Of a stretch of DNA of 64,000 nucleotides, positions 1-8,185 are shown piece by piece (the stretch's first letter is position 1; every line of letters starts with the position of its first letter). This DNA comes from JANMDU01 sp043777675 (lineage in GTDB: Bacteria > Pseudomonadota > Gammaproteobacteria > Burkholderiales > Burkholderiaceae_C). Where the stretch lies: the NCBI GenBank assembly GCA_043777675.1, contig JAYWHR010000009.1, positions 1-64,000 on the forward strand, given 5' to 3'. A program made the translations under genes and the position numbers. The notes under the pieces were generated by a model, which ran no database searches, was not told the origin of the DNA, and was given only the letters and a program-made list of their open reading frames with translations.

Positions 1-120
1 AGTGACTGGGTAGGTCTTTCGGGTGATCATGACACCACCTTCTGAACCACCTCTTTTGCCGCTCTCACGCAGTTCGTACTTGAACTCACCAATCAATAGT
101 GAATGCAAGCGGAGAAACCC
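1..120. other. Left-edge segment, possible start of a divergent gene
   Basis: This stretch lies upstream of cpdB. On the minus strand one frame stays open from about position 108 to the window edge. It contains an ATG at 30-28 preceded by a purine-rich AAGGTGG, so a divergent gene beginning MITRKTYP may run off the left edge. On the plus strand one frame ends at a TGA at 43-45. I do not recognise either peptide. Too little is visible to choose between a divergent gene and plain intergenic DNA. Confidence 0.2.
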
Positions 121-2082
121 ATGACACTTAACCTACGCACCACGATATTGGCCAGTCTTCTTGCCTCCTGCGCGCATCTGAGCGCGGCAGAATTGAAGCT
201 GCGCATTATGGAGACGACCGATCTCCATATGAACTTCTTGAATTACGACTATTACCAGGACAAGCCCACCGATGCCTTCGGCGTGAACCGCACCGTGCCC
301 CTGATCAAAGCCGCCCGCGCAGAAGCCAGCAATTCCATGTTGTTTGACAACGGCGATCTGATTCAAGGCAGCCCGCTTGGCGATGTGGTGGCGCGCATCA
401 AGGGCCTCAAGCCCGGCGAGACGCATGCTGCCTTCAAGGTGATGAACCAAATGGGCTACGACGCAGCCAATTTGGGCAACCATGAGTTCAACTTCGGCAT
501 GGATTTTCTGCGCCAATCGATTGCCACGGCCAAGTTTCCTTACACCAATGCCAACGTGTTTGAAGGCGATGGTGACAAATTAAAAGATTCACCCAATGCC
601 AAGCACGCGTTCACGCCCTATCTCATCTTGAACCGTAGCTTCAAAGACGTCGACGGCAAAACCCACGCTTTCAAAATCGGCGTGATTGGTTTTACGCCGC
701 CGCAAATTATGCAATGGGATCGCGCGAATTTGCAAGGCAAGGTGTTCACTCGAGATATGGTGGACATGGCCAAGAAATACGTGCCTGAAATGCGCGCACA
801 AGGTGCAGATTTGGTGATCGCCATTCCACACAGCGGATTTGAGCGCACGCCCCAAGGCGCGTTGGCCGAAAACGCCGTTTCCAGCATGGCCGAGGTGCCC
901 GGCATTGATGCGATTTTGTTCGGCCATGCGCATGCAGAATTTCCCAGCCAGCAGTTTGCCAATCATCCCAAAGTCAACATCGCCAAAGGCACGATCAATG
1001 GCGTGCCTTCCGTCATGCCTGGCCGCTGGGGCGATCATTTGGGCATCATTGATTTAAAGCTCGATAACGCTTCCGGAAAATGGCTCGTGAAGGACAGCCA
1101 ATCTGCACTGCGCCCTATTTTTGACAAAACGGCGAAGAAGGCAGTAGTGGAATCTGACCCGATGGTCGAGGCCGCCATCAAAGAAGAACACGAAGCCACG
1201 CTCGCCTACGTGCGCGCCAAGGTAGCCGAGAGCAGCGCCCCGATTTACAGCTATTTCGCGCAAGTAGCCGATGATTCATCGGTACAAATCGTGTCCAACG
1301 CGCAAATTGCGTATGTGAAAAAAGCTCTTGTCGGCACGCCGCATGAAAAGCTTCCCATCCTCAGCGCCGCCGCCCCTTTCAAAACCGGTGGCCGCCAAGG
1401 ATCAACGTATTTCACCGACATTCCAGCTGGCTCCATCGCGATCAAAAACGTCGCTGATTTGTACATTTACCCCAACACCCTCAAAGCCATGCGCCTCACA
1501 GGTGCGCAAGTGCGCGATTGGATCGAAATGTCTGCCGGCCAATTCAACACGATTGACCCCAAAGGCACGCCCGAGCAAGCCTTGATCAACAACGCGTTCC
1601 CCAGCTTTAACTTCGACACGATGGACGGCGTGACCTACGAACTTGACCTCACCCAACCGGCCAAATATGACACACGCGGAGCACTGAATACCGCCACCGC
1701 CGTCGTCAACCCCAGTCGCGTGAAAAACCTGCGTCACAACAACCAACCGATTGACAACGCCGCCTTCTTCATCGTCGCCACCAACAACTACCGCGCCTTC
1801 GGTGGCGGCAACTTCCCGGCACTCGGCGCAGACAAAGTCATCCTCGATGCCCCCGAAGAAAATCGCGAAGCCTTGGTCGAATATCTCGCAGATGCTAGCA
1901 AAACCATCGGCGGCAAAATCAACCCCGCCGCAGACAACAACTGGCGCATCCTCCCCGTCCCCGGCATCACCATGACCTTCAGCTCAGCAGCAGTCGCCGT
2001 GAAATTTCTTCCAAATCACAAAAACATCAAGCTGCTTAAAGATGGCGCGGATGGGTTTGCGACGTTTGCGTTGGTGCCTTGA
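121..2082 (+). CDS. cpdB: 2',3'-cyclic-nucleotide 2'-phosphodiesterase/3'-nucleotidase
   Basis: This periplasmic metallophosphoesterase hydrolyses 2',3'-cyclic nucleotides and 3'-nucleotides so that the nucleoside can be taken up. I start it at 121, where GGAG lies 6 nt upstream; an in-frame ATG at 103 has no ribosome site. The 653-aa protein begins with a signal peptide ending near SAA (residues 21-23). The metallophosphatase signatures are present in order: TTDLHMN (about residue 32), GNHEFNFG (N120-H121-E122) and GHAHAEFP (about 268). The 5'-nucleotidase C-terminal domain follows. The length matches E. coli CpdB (about 647 aa), and the NYDYYQDK stretch after the first motif is typical of CpdB rather than UshA. 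Nothing downstream suggests an operon. Confidence 0.93.
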   Translation: MTLNLRTTILASLLASCAHLSAAELKLRIMETTDLHMNFLNYDYYQDKPTDAFGVNRTVPLIKAARAEASNSMLFDNGDLIQGSPLGDVVARIKGLKPGETHAAFKVMNQMGYDAANLGNHEFNFGMDFLRQSIATAKFPYTNANVFEGDGDKLKDSPNAKHAFTPYLILNRSFKDVDGKTHAFKIGVIGFTPPQIMQWDRANLQGKVFTRDMVDMAKKYVPEMRAQGADLVIAIPHSGFERTPQGALAENAVSSMAEVPGIDAILFGHAHAEFPSQQFANHPKVNIAKGTINGVPSVMPGRWGDHLGIIDLKLDNASGKWLVKDSQSALRPIFDKTAKKAVVESDPMVEAAIKEEHEATLAYVRAKVAESSAPIYSYFAQVADDSSVQIVSNAQIAYVKKALVGTPHEKLPILSAAAPFKTGGRQGSTYFTDIPAGSIAIKNVADLYIYPNTLKAMRLTGAQVRDWIEMSAGQFNTIDPKGTPEQALINNAFPSFNFDTMDGVTYELDLTQPAKYDTRGALNTATAVVNPSRVKNLRHNNQPIDNAAFFIVATNNYRAFGGGNFPALGADKVILDAPEENREALVEYLADASKTIGGKINPAADNNWRILPVPGITMTFSSAAVAVKFLPNHKNIKLLKDGADGFATFALVP

Positions 2083-2090
2083 TGACTTAA

Positions 2091-2414
2091 TCAAAGCACC
2101 ACCTCCAAACCTTTCCTCTCCAGCAAATCCAAAAGCTTAGAAGACGGCCCGCTCGGATGTTTGTCGCTCACTTCCCACTTGCGCACCGTTGACAAACTGG
2201 TGTTGAGCACGGAGGCCAACACGGCTTGGCTCAGGTTGAGTTTGCTGCGCAGTGCTTTGATGCGTTCGCTGTCAAACTGCGGCACGGGTTGCAGGCAAAG
2301 CGCTTCGTAGTTCTGCATTTTTCTCTTGTCGATAAAACCTAAGCGATGCAGATTGGCTGCGGTTTGTAAAACTGCATTTGTCAAACGCGTGTTTGAAGTA
2401 GATTTTCTCACCAT
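2091..2414 (-). CDS. Orphan HTH (XRE-type) antitoxin-like regulator
   Basis: This is a 107-aa protein. Its C-terminal half is a Cro/C1-type helix-turn-helix (about residues 50-100: LNLSQAVLASVLNTS, then TVRKWE), the arrangement seen in HigA/NadS-type antitoxins that usually sit beside a RelE-like toxin. I start it at the ATG at 2414; a GTG at 2429 is also in frame. No toxin gene flanks it: cpdB converges from one side, ending 8 bp away, and rnhA diverges from the other. It is therefore an orphan antitoxin or an adopted regulator. An imperfect palindrome just upstream may be its own operator. The assignment to the HTH family is firm; its target is unknown. Confidence 0.75.
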   Translation of the reverse strand: MVRKSTSNTRLTNAVLQTAANLHRLGFIDKRKMQNYEALCLQPVPQFDSERIKALRSKLNLSQAVLASVLNTSLSTVRKWEVSDKHPSGPSSKLLDLLERKGLEVVL

Positions 2415-2453
2415 TCTTAAATATACCACTTAGTGGCACACTAAAATACACCA
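2415..2453. promoter_or_regulatory. Divergent promoter region with palindrome between HTH gene and rnhA
   Basis: Only 39 bp separate the two divergent start codons. The palindrome CCACT-T-AGTGG sits at 2426-2436, a plausible operator for the HTH protein. A -10-like TAAAAT at 2442-2447 ends 6 nt before the rnhA ATG, and no Shine-Dalgarno is visible, so rnhA might be translated from a leaderless or nearly leaderless mRNA. This is inferred from sequence only. Confidence 0.35.
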
Positions 2454-2888
2454 ATGAACCAAATCATCATCTACACCGACGGTGCCTGCAAAGGCAATCC
2501 TGGCCCTGGGGGCTGGGGCGTGCTTTTGAAATCTGGGGCGACGGAGAAAGAGCTGTTTGGCGGTGAGGCTTTGACCACGAACAATCGCATGGAGATGATG
2601 GCGGTGATTGAGGCTTTTAAAGCGCTCAAGCGGCCTTGCAAAGTGATGCTGCACCTCGATAGCAAATACGTACTTCAGGGCATCACCGAATGGCTGCCTG
2701 GCTGGAAGGCCAAAGGCTGGAAGACGGCGGCCAAGCAACCCGTGAAAAACGTGGATTTATGGCAACAACTCGATGCGCTCGTTCAGACCGGTGGCCACGA
2801 GATTGAATGGCGCTGGGTCAAAGGCCACGCAGGCGATCCGGGCAATGAGCGGGCGGATGCGCTGGCGAATAAGGGTGTGCCAGTTTAA
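2454..2888 (+). CDS. rnhA: Ribonuclease HI
   Basis: RNase HI cleaves the RNA strand of RNA–DNA hybrids, clearing R-loops and Okazaki primers. The 144-aa length is normal. The four catalytic acidic positions are visible: D9 in YTDGACKGNPG, the Glu in NNRMEMMAV (about 47), the Asp in HLDSKYV (about 69) and the Asp in NERADALAN (about 133). The basic handle (WLPGWKAKGWKT) is also present, which separates it from the shorter RNase H forms. The start codon has no clear ribosome site. The downstream CBS gene is convergent and begins 2 bp after the stop. Confidence 0.95.
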   Translation: MNQIIIYTDGACKGNPGPGGWGVLLKSGATEKELFGGEALTTNNRMEMMAVIEAFKALKRPCKVMLHLDSKYVLQGITEWLPGWKAKGWKTAAKQPVKNVDLWQQLDALVQTGGHEIEWRWVKGHAGDPGNERADALANKGVPV

Positions 2889-2890
2889 AG

Positions 2891-3319
2891 CTACCCCGTG
2901 ATATATGTTTGTAAGTGAGAAATCGTTTGCTCATGGTCGGCGATGATGTCGTCCATGATGTCTCGGATGGAGATGAGGCCGATCACCTTGCCGCCTTCAA
3001 TCACGGGCAAATGGCGAATTTTATGAGTGCTCATGAGTGACATACAAACGCGCGTACCAGCACTCGTCGGCACGGTGATGACGTTGCGCGTCATGATGTC
3101 GGCAATCGGAATTTCGCGGGAATTTTTACCTTGCAAAGCCACCTTGCGGGTGTAATCGCGTTCGGAAAAAATCCCTACCAAATCACCCTGCTCTAACACG
3201 ACCATCGCGCCTACGCCGTGAGTAGCCAGTAGCTTGAGCCCATCAAAGACCACCACACTGGGTGCAACGTGAAAGAGAGCGCTTTCGCGCTTTTTCAGCA
3301 ACTCGATAACGGGTTTCAT
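2891..3319 (-). CDS. Tandem CBS-domain protein
   Basis: This is a 142-aa stand-alone protein made of two CBS domains, which usually bind adenine nucleotides and sense energy state. The repeated signatures are VGAMVVLEQGDLVGIFSERDY in the first domain and IRHLPVIEGGKVIGLISIRDI in the second. The start at 3319 is favoured because AGGAG lies about 6 nt upstream; a longer in-frame start at 3355 has none. It stands alone and is convergent with rnhA. The ligand and partner cannot be read from sequence. Confidence 0.85.
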   Translation of the reverse strand: MKPVIELLKKRESALFHVAPSVVVFDGLKLLATHGVGAMVVLEQGDLVGIFSERDYTRKVALQGKNSREIPIADIMTRNVITVPTSAGTRVCMSLMSTHKIRHLPVIEGGKVIGLISIRDIMDDIIADHEQTISHLQTYITG

Positions 3320-3491
3320 ACCAACTCCTAGCAATGTGGACTGGGCCTTCACCAATCAGTATAAGCAAATAGCTTGATGAGTGCTAGTTGTTACAGAAAC
3401 CAGCAGCACCCTGCTGGCGCAGGAATTGCTTGGGTCTTGCATCCATTCCCGCTAGACTACATGGGAATAATTTATTTAGGAGAACAAAGAC

Positions 3492-4136
3492 ATGGCCTTG
3501 GCCTACCAGAACAATGTTTATGTGGTTAATCATCCGTTGGTGCAGCACAAGCTCACACTCATGCGGCAAAAAGATGCCTCTACCAATACATTCCGCCGCC
3601 TGCTGCGCGAGTTGGCCAGCCTGATGGCCTACGAAGTAACTTCGGATATGCCGCTCTCAGACATTGAAATCGAAACGCCACTGGAGAAAATGATGAGCCC
3701 GGTGATGGATGGCAAGAAGCTCGTTTTCGTGAGCATCCTGCGCGCGGGTACGGGCCTGCTCGATGGCATGCTGGATGTCGTGCCGGGCGCGCGCGTTGGG
3801 CATGTGGGTCTGTATCGCGATCCAGCCACGCTGACTGCGGTGGAGTATTATTTCAAGATGCCGCAAGAGATGAATGAGCGCCATGTGGTGGTGGTTGACC
3901 CGATGCTGGCCACCGGTAACTCTGCGGTAGCTGCTATTGACCGTATCAAAAAACTGCAGCCCAAAAGCATCAAATTTGTCTGCTTGGTAGGCTGCCCAGA
4001 GGGCGTAGCTACGCTGCAAAAAGCCCACCCTAATGTCCCCATCTACGCCGCCTCGATTGACCGCGAACTCAACAGCCACGGCTACATCTTGCCGGGGCTG
4101 GGAGATGCAGGGGATCGGATATTTGGTACGAAATAA
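3492..4136 (+). CDS. upp: Uracil phosphoribosyltransferase
   Basis: Upp converts uracil and PRPP to UMP, the main uracil salvage step. The 214-aa protein carries the PRPP-binding loop VVVDPMLATGNSA (about residue 133), the flexible-loop region ILRAGTGLLDGM, and the C-terminal uracil-binding GYILPGLGDAGDR motif. A good ribosome site (TAGGAG) lies 9 nt before the ATG. It is followed 69 bp downstream by a cytosine-deaminase-like gene on the same strand, so the two probably act in sequence: deamination to uracil, then capture as UMP. Confidence 0.96.
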   Translation: MALAYQNNVYVVNHPLVQHKLTLMRQKDASTNTFRRLLRELASLMAYEVTSDMPLSDIEIETPLEKMMSPVMDGKKLVFVSILRAGTGLLDGMLDVVPGARVGHVGLYRDPATLTAVEYYFKMPQEMNERHVVVVDPMLATGNSAVAAIDRIKKLQPKSIKFVCLVGCPEGVATLQKAHPNVPIYAASIDRELNSHGYILPGLGDAGDRIFGTK

Positions 4137-4205
4137 ATTGCTATCCAGCATGGATGTTGCGCGAGCAGCCACGCTTTTAATCGTTTTGATCTGCTCACTA
4201 ACATC

Positions 4206-5477
4206 ATGCTTGATCTCTTGATCATCAACGCCACGCTGCCCGATGGCCGCACGAATGCCTCCGTGGCTGTGCTGGACGGAAAAATTGTCGATGTTGCGCC
4301 CGGCATGCAAGCTGACGCGCATGAAACGCTGGATGCCCAAGGGCAGCTCCTCTCGCCGCCATTCGTAGACGCGCATTTCCACATGGATGCGACGCTATCT
4401 TATGGCTTGCCGCGTGTGAACCAGAGCGGCACTTTACTTGAAGGCATTGCGCTCTGGGGTGAATTAAAGCCCCTGCTCACGATAGATGCGCTGGTTAACC
4501 GCGCGATGCAGTATTGCGATTGGGCTACTGCCAAAGGCTTGCTGGCGATTCGCACGCATGTGGATGTGTGTGATACGCGGCTGCTGGCTGTGGATGCGCT
4601 GCTGGAGGTGAAAAGAAAAGTCGTGCCATATATTGATTTGCAGCTCGTGGCGTTTCCGCAAGATGGCTTGCTTCGTGCGCCCGCCGCTCTGGACAATCTC
4701 AAGCGGGCACTCGACAAAGGAGTGGATGTGGTGGGCGGCATTCCACATTTCGAGCGAACGATGGCAGACGGAGCTCAGAGCGTGAAGCTCCTGTGTGAAA
4801 TTGCCGCCGAGCGCGACCTCTTGGTGGACATGCATTGCGATGAATCAGACGACCCGCTCTCGCGCCATGTCGAGACCTTAGCTTATGAGGCACAGCGCCT
4901 CGGCCTGCAAGGCCGCATTGTTGGCTCGCATCTCACCTCCATGCACAGCATGGACAACTATTACGTGAGCAAGCTCTTGCCGCTCATGAAAGAAGCCGGC
5001 GTGGGCGTGATTGCTAATCCGCTGATCAACATCACGCTGCAAGGTCGCCACGATACCTATCCCAAGCGGCGCGGCATGACCCGCGTGCCCGAACAACTCG
5101 CTCACGGCCTCACGGTGGCTTTTGGGCAAGACTGCGTGATGGATCCTTGGTACTCATTAGGCAGCGGCGATATGCTCGAAGTAGCACACATGGGGCTGCA
5201 TGTGGCGCAGATGACATCGCAGGCCGCTATGCGGCAGTGCTTTGATGCGGTGACGATCAATCCCGCCAAGCTCATGCATTTGCGGGGATACGGTATTGAG
5301 AAAGGCTGCAACGCTGATTTCGTGCTCTTGCAAGCGCGTGATCCGGTAGAAGCACTGCGCCTGCGAGCCACGCGGCTGAAAGTCTTCAAGCGCGGCAAAG
5401 TCATCGCCGAGACAGCGCCAGCGGTTTCTAGGTTGAGCCTCCCACAAAGACCTGCTACAACCTCATGGCAAATTTAG
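4206..5477 (+). CDS. codA: CodA-like cytosine deaminase family amidohydrolase
   Basis: This 423-aa amidohydrolase follows the E. coli CodA layout. The metal ligands H57 and H59 (HFHMD), H210 in HCDES (with the catalytic Glu E213), H242 in GSHLTSMHS and D309 in FGQDC are all visible. The CodA-type substrate Gln is in VAFPQDG, and NITLQGRHDTYPKRRG is also CodA-like. One difference stands out: the residue after the metal Asp is Cys310, where CodA has a second Asp (D314) near the pyrimidine, and the His before it is Gln. Neighbouring upp supports a pyrimidine substrate, but the changed pocket leaves room for a related ring compound. No ribosome site is clear at this ATG. Confidence 0.8.
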   Translation: MLDLLIINATLPDGRTNASVAVLDGKIVDVAPGMQADAHETLDAQGQLLSPPFVDAHFHMDATLSYGLPRVNQSGTLLEGIALWGELKPLLTIDALVNRAMQYCDWATAKGLLAIRTHVDVCDTRLLAVDALLEVKRKVVPYIDLQLVAFPQDGLLRAPAALDNLKRALDKGVDVVGGIPHFERTMADGAQSVKLLCEIAAERDLLVDMHCDESDDPLSRHVETLAYEAQRLGLQGRIVGSHLTSMHSMDNYYVSKLLPLMKEAGVGVIANPLINITLQGRHDTYPKRRGMTRVPEQLAHGLTVAFGQDCVMDPWYSLGSGDMLEVAHMGLHVAQMTSQAAMRQCFDAVTINPAKLMHLRGYGIEKGCNADFVLLQARDPVEALRLRATRLKVFKRGKVIAETAPAVSRLSLPQRPATTSWQI

Positions 5478-5514
5478 AGAGCACCCAGACGCTCTCAGTG
5501 TTTAAGGAACATCC

Positions 5515-6000
5515 ATGCGCTTTCTCATTCTTTTCGCTTTAGCTATCGCCATCGTTGCTTTGTTGCTCATCATCGCTGGCCAAGCTGGCTTGCTCAAAGG
5601 CAAAGCGCCTGACGATTTAGGCATCAAAGATGGCAAGCTCAAGCGCCCATCGCGCACGCAAAACTCTGCCACCAGTCAAGCCGATGTTTGGGCAGATCAT
5701 CCGCAATTGGCTTACAGCTCGATAGCGCCTTTCAAAGCCAGCGGCGATGGCAGCGCTGAGATAGCAAAAATCGTAGATGCGCTCAGAGCCATGCCGCGAA
5801 CAGTCATCATCAAACAGGAGCCTGGCTACATCTATGCACAGAGCACAACCGCGATGCTCAAATTCACAGACGATGTGGAATTTGCGTTCGATGCAAGCAA
5901 AAGCATCATTCATGTACGCAGTTCAAGCCGCTTAGGAAGCAAGGATTTTGGTGTAAATCGCGCACGCATTGAAGCGATCCGCAAAGCCATTGGGCAATAA
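5515..6000 (+). CDS. DUF1499 family membrane-anchored protein
   Basis: This is a 161-aa protein with one N-terminal hydrophobic segment (about residues 3-27), then a soluble DUF1499-type domain. The hallmark is the end of the domain: DDVEFAFD followed by IIHVRSSSRLGSKDFGVNR. The probable location is the inner membrane with the domain outside the cytoplasm. A ribosome site (TAAGGA) precedes the ATG. The function of the family is not known to me. It lies 37 bp after the deaminase gene and could share its transcript. Confidence 0.8.
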   Translation: MRFLILFALAIAIVALLLIIAGQAGLLKGKAPDDLGIKDGKLKRPSRTQNSATSQADVWADHPQLAYSSIAPFKASGDGSAEIAKIVDALRAMPRTVIIKQEPGYIYAQSTTAMLKFTDDVEFAFDASKSIIHVRSSSRLGSKDFGVNRARIEAIRKAIGQ

Positions 6001-6069
6001 AGCGCGTCATCGCAGAGCAGTTGTGTCAGCCGTTGTTGAGTCGACCCAACCCTCATTTAAAATTGAGGT

Positions 6070-7185
6070 ATGCAAATCTCAGAATTAAACGCCCTGAACC
6101 AGCAAGTCTTGCTGGCCTCTTTCATTTTTTCCTTTATTTTTGGCGCAATTGCACAGCGCACTCATTTTTGCACCATGGGTGCAGTCAGTGATGTTATCAA
6201 CATGGGCGATTGGCAGCGCATGCGCCAGTGGGCTCTCGCTGCCGGCGTGGCAATGATTGGTTTTGGCGCATTGGTTTACCTAGGATGGGTTGATCCAAGC
6301 AAAACTCTTTACGCGAGTAGCCGGGTGTTGTGGCTTTCCGCCATCGTGGGTGGGCTATTTTTTGGCTTTGGTATGGTTCTGGCCTCGGGTTGCGGCAGCA
6401 AAACGCTGGTGCGCATTGGTGGCGGTAGCCTGAAATCTGTGATCGTTTTTATCGTCATGGGCGTGGCTGCTTTTGCCACACTTAAAGGCATGTCTGCCGT
6501 GGCACGCGCAGCTACCGTTGATCGAGTTGCTATTGATTCAATAGCATATAGCGCTTTATCTATGCCGGCTACTGGCCTATTTGGTGTCAAAATCCAGCTT
6601 GCGCAGCTCTTCGTGGCGGCTCTCGTGGGGGGTGGCTTGATCGTGTGGGCGCTGATCAGCAAAGAATTTCGCAGTTTCGATAATTTATTGGCTGGCCTCG
6701 GTATTGGCAGCGTGATTACAGCCATGTGGTGGGCGAGCGGCTCACTGGGCTTTCTCACAGAGCATCCCGAGACTTTGCAAGAGGCTTTTCTAGCCACTAA
6801 TTCTGGCCGCGCAGAAGCATTGAGCTTCGTTGCGCCTGTGGCCTACACCTTGGATTGGTTCATGTTTTTCAGCGATAAATCCAAAGTGATTACGTTGGGT
6901 ATTGCGTCAGTCTTCGGTGTGATCATTGGCTCAGCTGTGACGGCTTTAGCCAGCAAAAGCTTTCGTTGGGAAGGATTTGGCGGCACGGAAGATGTGGCCA
7001 ATCATCTGGTGGGCGCTATGTTGATGGGCGTTGGCGGCGTCACGGCGATGGGCTGCACTGTCGGCCAAGGCTTAAGCGGTATCTCTACGCTGTCGATCAT
7101 GAGCTTCATCGCCGTAGCGGCCATCATCGCTGGAGCAGTGCTCGCCTTCAAGTATCAAATGTGGCGGCTGGAGAAGATGGCCTGA
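6070..7185 (+). CDS. YeeE/YedE (TsuA-like) thiosulfate/sulfur transporter
   Basis: This is a 371-aa multi-pass membrane protein of the YeeE/YedE family, whose studied members import thiosulfate through conserved cysteines. Three such cysteines are visible: C34 (THFCTMG), C108 (ASGCGSKT) and C329 (MGCTVGQG). Residues about 153-168 (VAIDSIAYSALSMPA) are encoded by a copy of the dispersed palindromic element and fall in the linker between the two halves of the transporter. The stop overlaps the start of tcdA (TGATG), so the two genes are translationally coupled. A TauE-type exporter 1 kb downstream also suggests sulfur-compound traffic here. Confidence 0.85.
   Translation: MQISELNALNQQVLLASFIFSFIFGAIAQRTHFCTMGAVSDVINMGDWQRMRQWALAAGVAMIGFGALVYLGWVDPSKTLYASSRVLWLSAIVGGLFFGFGMVLASGCGSKTLVRIGGGSLKSVIVFIVMGVAAFATLKGMSAVARAATVDRVAIDSIAYSALSMPATGLFGVKIQLAQLFVAALVGGGLIVWALISKEFRSFDNLLAGLGIGSVITAMWWASGSLGFLTEHPETLQEAFLATNSGRAEALSFVAPVAYTLDWFMFFSDKSKVITLGIASVFGVIIGSAVTALASKSFRWEGFGGTEDVANHLVGAMLMGVGGVTAMGCTVGQGLSGISTLSIMSFIAVAAIIAGAVLAFKYQMWRLEKMA
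6527..6573 (+). repeat. Dispersed palindromic element, in-frame copy in yeeE
   Basis: Forward copy of the ~45-bp element: GCTATTGATTCAATAGC, then AGCGC, then TATGCCGGCT. It is read in frame as VAIDSIAYSALSMPA. It lies between the two sulfur-transport repeats of the protein, where an extra 15 residues would be tolerated. Confidence 0.85.
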
Positions 7186-7982
7186 TGGAACATCCCGCGC
7201 CAAGCGCTCTGGCCGATCTTCAAAGAAGATTCAGTGGCTTAGAGCGCCTCTACGGCATGGATGGCGCAGCAGCTATTCGCGCTGCGCATGTAGCTGTCAT
7301 TGGCATTGGCGGCGTAGGCTCTTGGGCGGCGGAGGCGCTCGCGCGCAGCGGCGTAGGGCAAATCACCTTGATTGATTTTGACCAGGTAGCGGAGTCGAAT
7401 ATCAACCGACAGATTCATGCTGATTCCACTACGCTGGGCAAAGCAAAAGTTGATGCCATGCACGAGCGCATCGCTTTGATCCATCCGCAATGCAAAGTCA
7501 ATCGCATCGAAGAATTCGCCACGCCGGAAAATTGGCCTCTACTGGCTTCAGCAAACTTTTGCGCCGTGCTCGACTGCTGCGATCAGCAAAGCGCCAAAAC
7601 CGCGCTGGCTGCTTGGGCGCTTGACGAAACCAAGCGCCTCAAAAATCAAGCTCCTTTATTCATCACCAGCGGCGCAGCTGGCGGCAAGCGTCGCGCAGAC
7701 AAGGTAGAAATCGCCGATTTGAGCGAAACGACGCACGATCCGCTTTTGGCCGATCTGCGCTATCGCCTACGACGCCAGCACGGCGCAGCGCGCGAGAAAA
7801 AAATCGGTATTACTTGCGTCTTCAGCAAGGAAGCCGTTGCCCCACCTGATCCGTCCTGTGCAATTGAAGGGCTAGATAACAGCCTCAATTGCCACGGCTT
7901 TGGCTCAGTGGTCAGTGTGACAGCAAGTTTCGGCATGTGTGCAGCCGGTTGGGTGCTGGATCAGCTTGCGCTGAAGGCGTAA
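7185..7982 (+). CDS. tcdA: tRNA threonylcarbamoyladenosine dehydratase
   Basis: TcdA (CsdL/YgdL) is an E1-like enzyme that uses ATP to cyclise t6A37 in tRNA to ct6A. The 265-aa protein has the nucleotide-binding GIGGVGSWAAEALARSG near residue 37, the Asp/Arg motif DFDQVAESNINRQ, and the NCHGFGSVVSVTASFG segment near the C-terminus. The start at 7185 overlaps the yeeE stop as TGATG. A longer in-frame reading from 6966 lies entirely inside yeeE and is rejected. The gene ends 6 bp before the 6S RNA gene. Confidence 0.93.
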   Translation: MEHPAPSALADLQRRFSGLERLYGMDGAAAIRAAHVAVIGIGGVGSWAAEALARSGVGQITLIDFDQVAESNINRQIHADSTTLGKAKVDAMHERIALIHPQCKVNRIEEFATPENWPLLASANFCAVLDCCDQQSAKTALAAWALDETKRLKNQAPLFITSGAAGGKRRADKVEIADLSETTHDPLLADLRYRLRRQHGAAREKKIGITCVFSKEAVAPPDPSCAIEGLDNSLNCHGFGSVVSVTASFGMCAAGWVLDQLALKA

Positions 7983-7988
7983 AATCAC

Positions 7989-8164
7989 GGTGCTTGCAGC
8001 CGTGTTGGGCTTTATATTCTTGTACCAATGCTCTTAGAGCCCGGGCTTGAAAATTGCTTCACAAGCGTGATCATCTCGCGTTAGATGAACCCAATGTGTT
8101 GCTGATCTCGCCCACCTGAACCCCGGTTCAGGATGCCGGTCTAGCACCAAGCTGCAAGCACCTT
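7989..8164 (+). ncRNA. ssrS: 6S RNA
   Basis: The 5' segment GGTGCTTGCAG (7989-7999) pairs perfectly with CTGCAAGCACC (8152-8162), giving the closed terminal stem of 6S RNA, and eight T residues follow at once. Inside is the typical 3' block: CCACCTGAACC, a loop, GGTTCAGG, then ATGCCGGT. It matches in layout the CACCTTGAACC…GGTTCAAGG…TGCGGCGGCA part of E. coli 6S RNA, and a large internal region would form the open-promoter-like bubble. About 175 nt is the usual length. 6S RNA binds the housekeeping RNA polymerase and lowers transcription in stationary phase. The promoter must lie inside the end of tcdA. The closing stem plus T-run could also act as the terminator. Confidence 0.85.
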
Positions 8165-8185
8165 TTTTTTGAAAACGATAACTAC

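Noticed and set aside
4139..4180. Possible decayed repeat copy between upp and codA (TTGCTATCCAGC…TTGCGCGAGC)
   Set aside because: Only scattered short matches and no second palindrome arm; indistinguishable from chance.
3657..4382. A 241-codon minus-strand frame opposite upp and codA
   Set aside because: It runs antisense to two well-identified enzymes, has no recognisable domain and no ribosome site.
6966..7184. N-terminal extension of tcdA
   Set aside because: The extra 73 codons lie entirely inside yeeE in another frame. The TGATG overlap at 7183-7187 gives a normal TcdA start.
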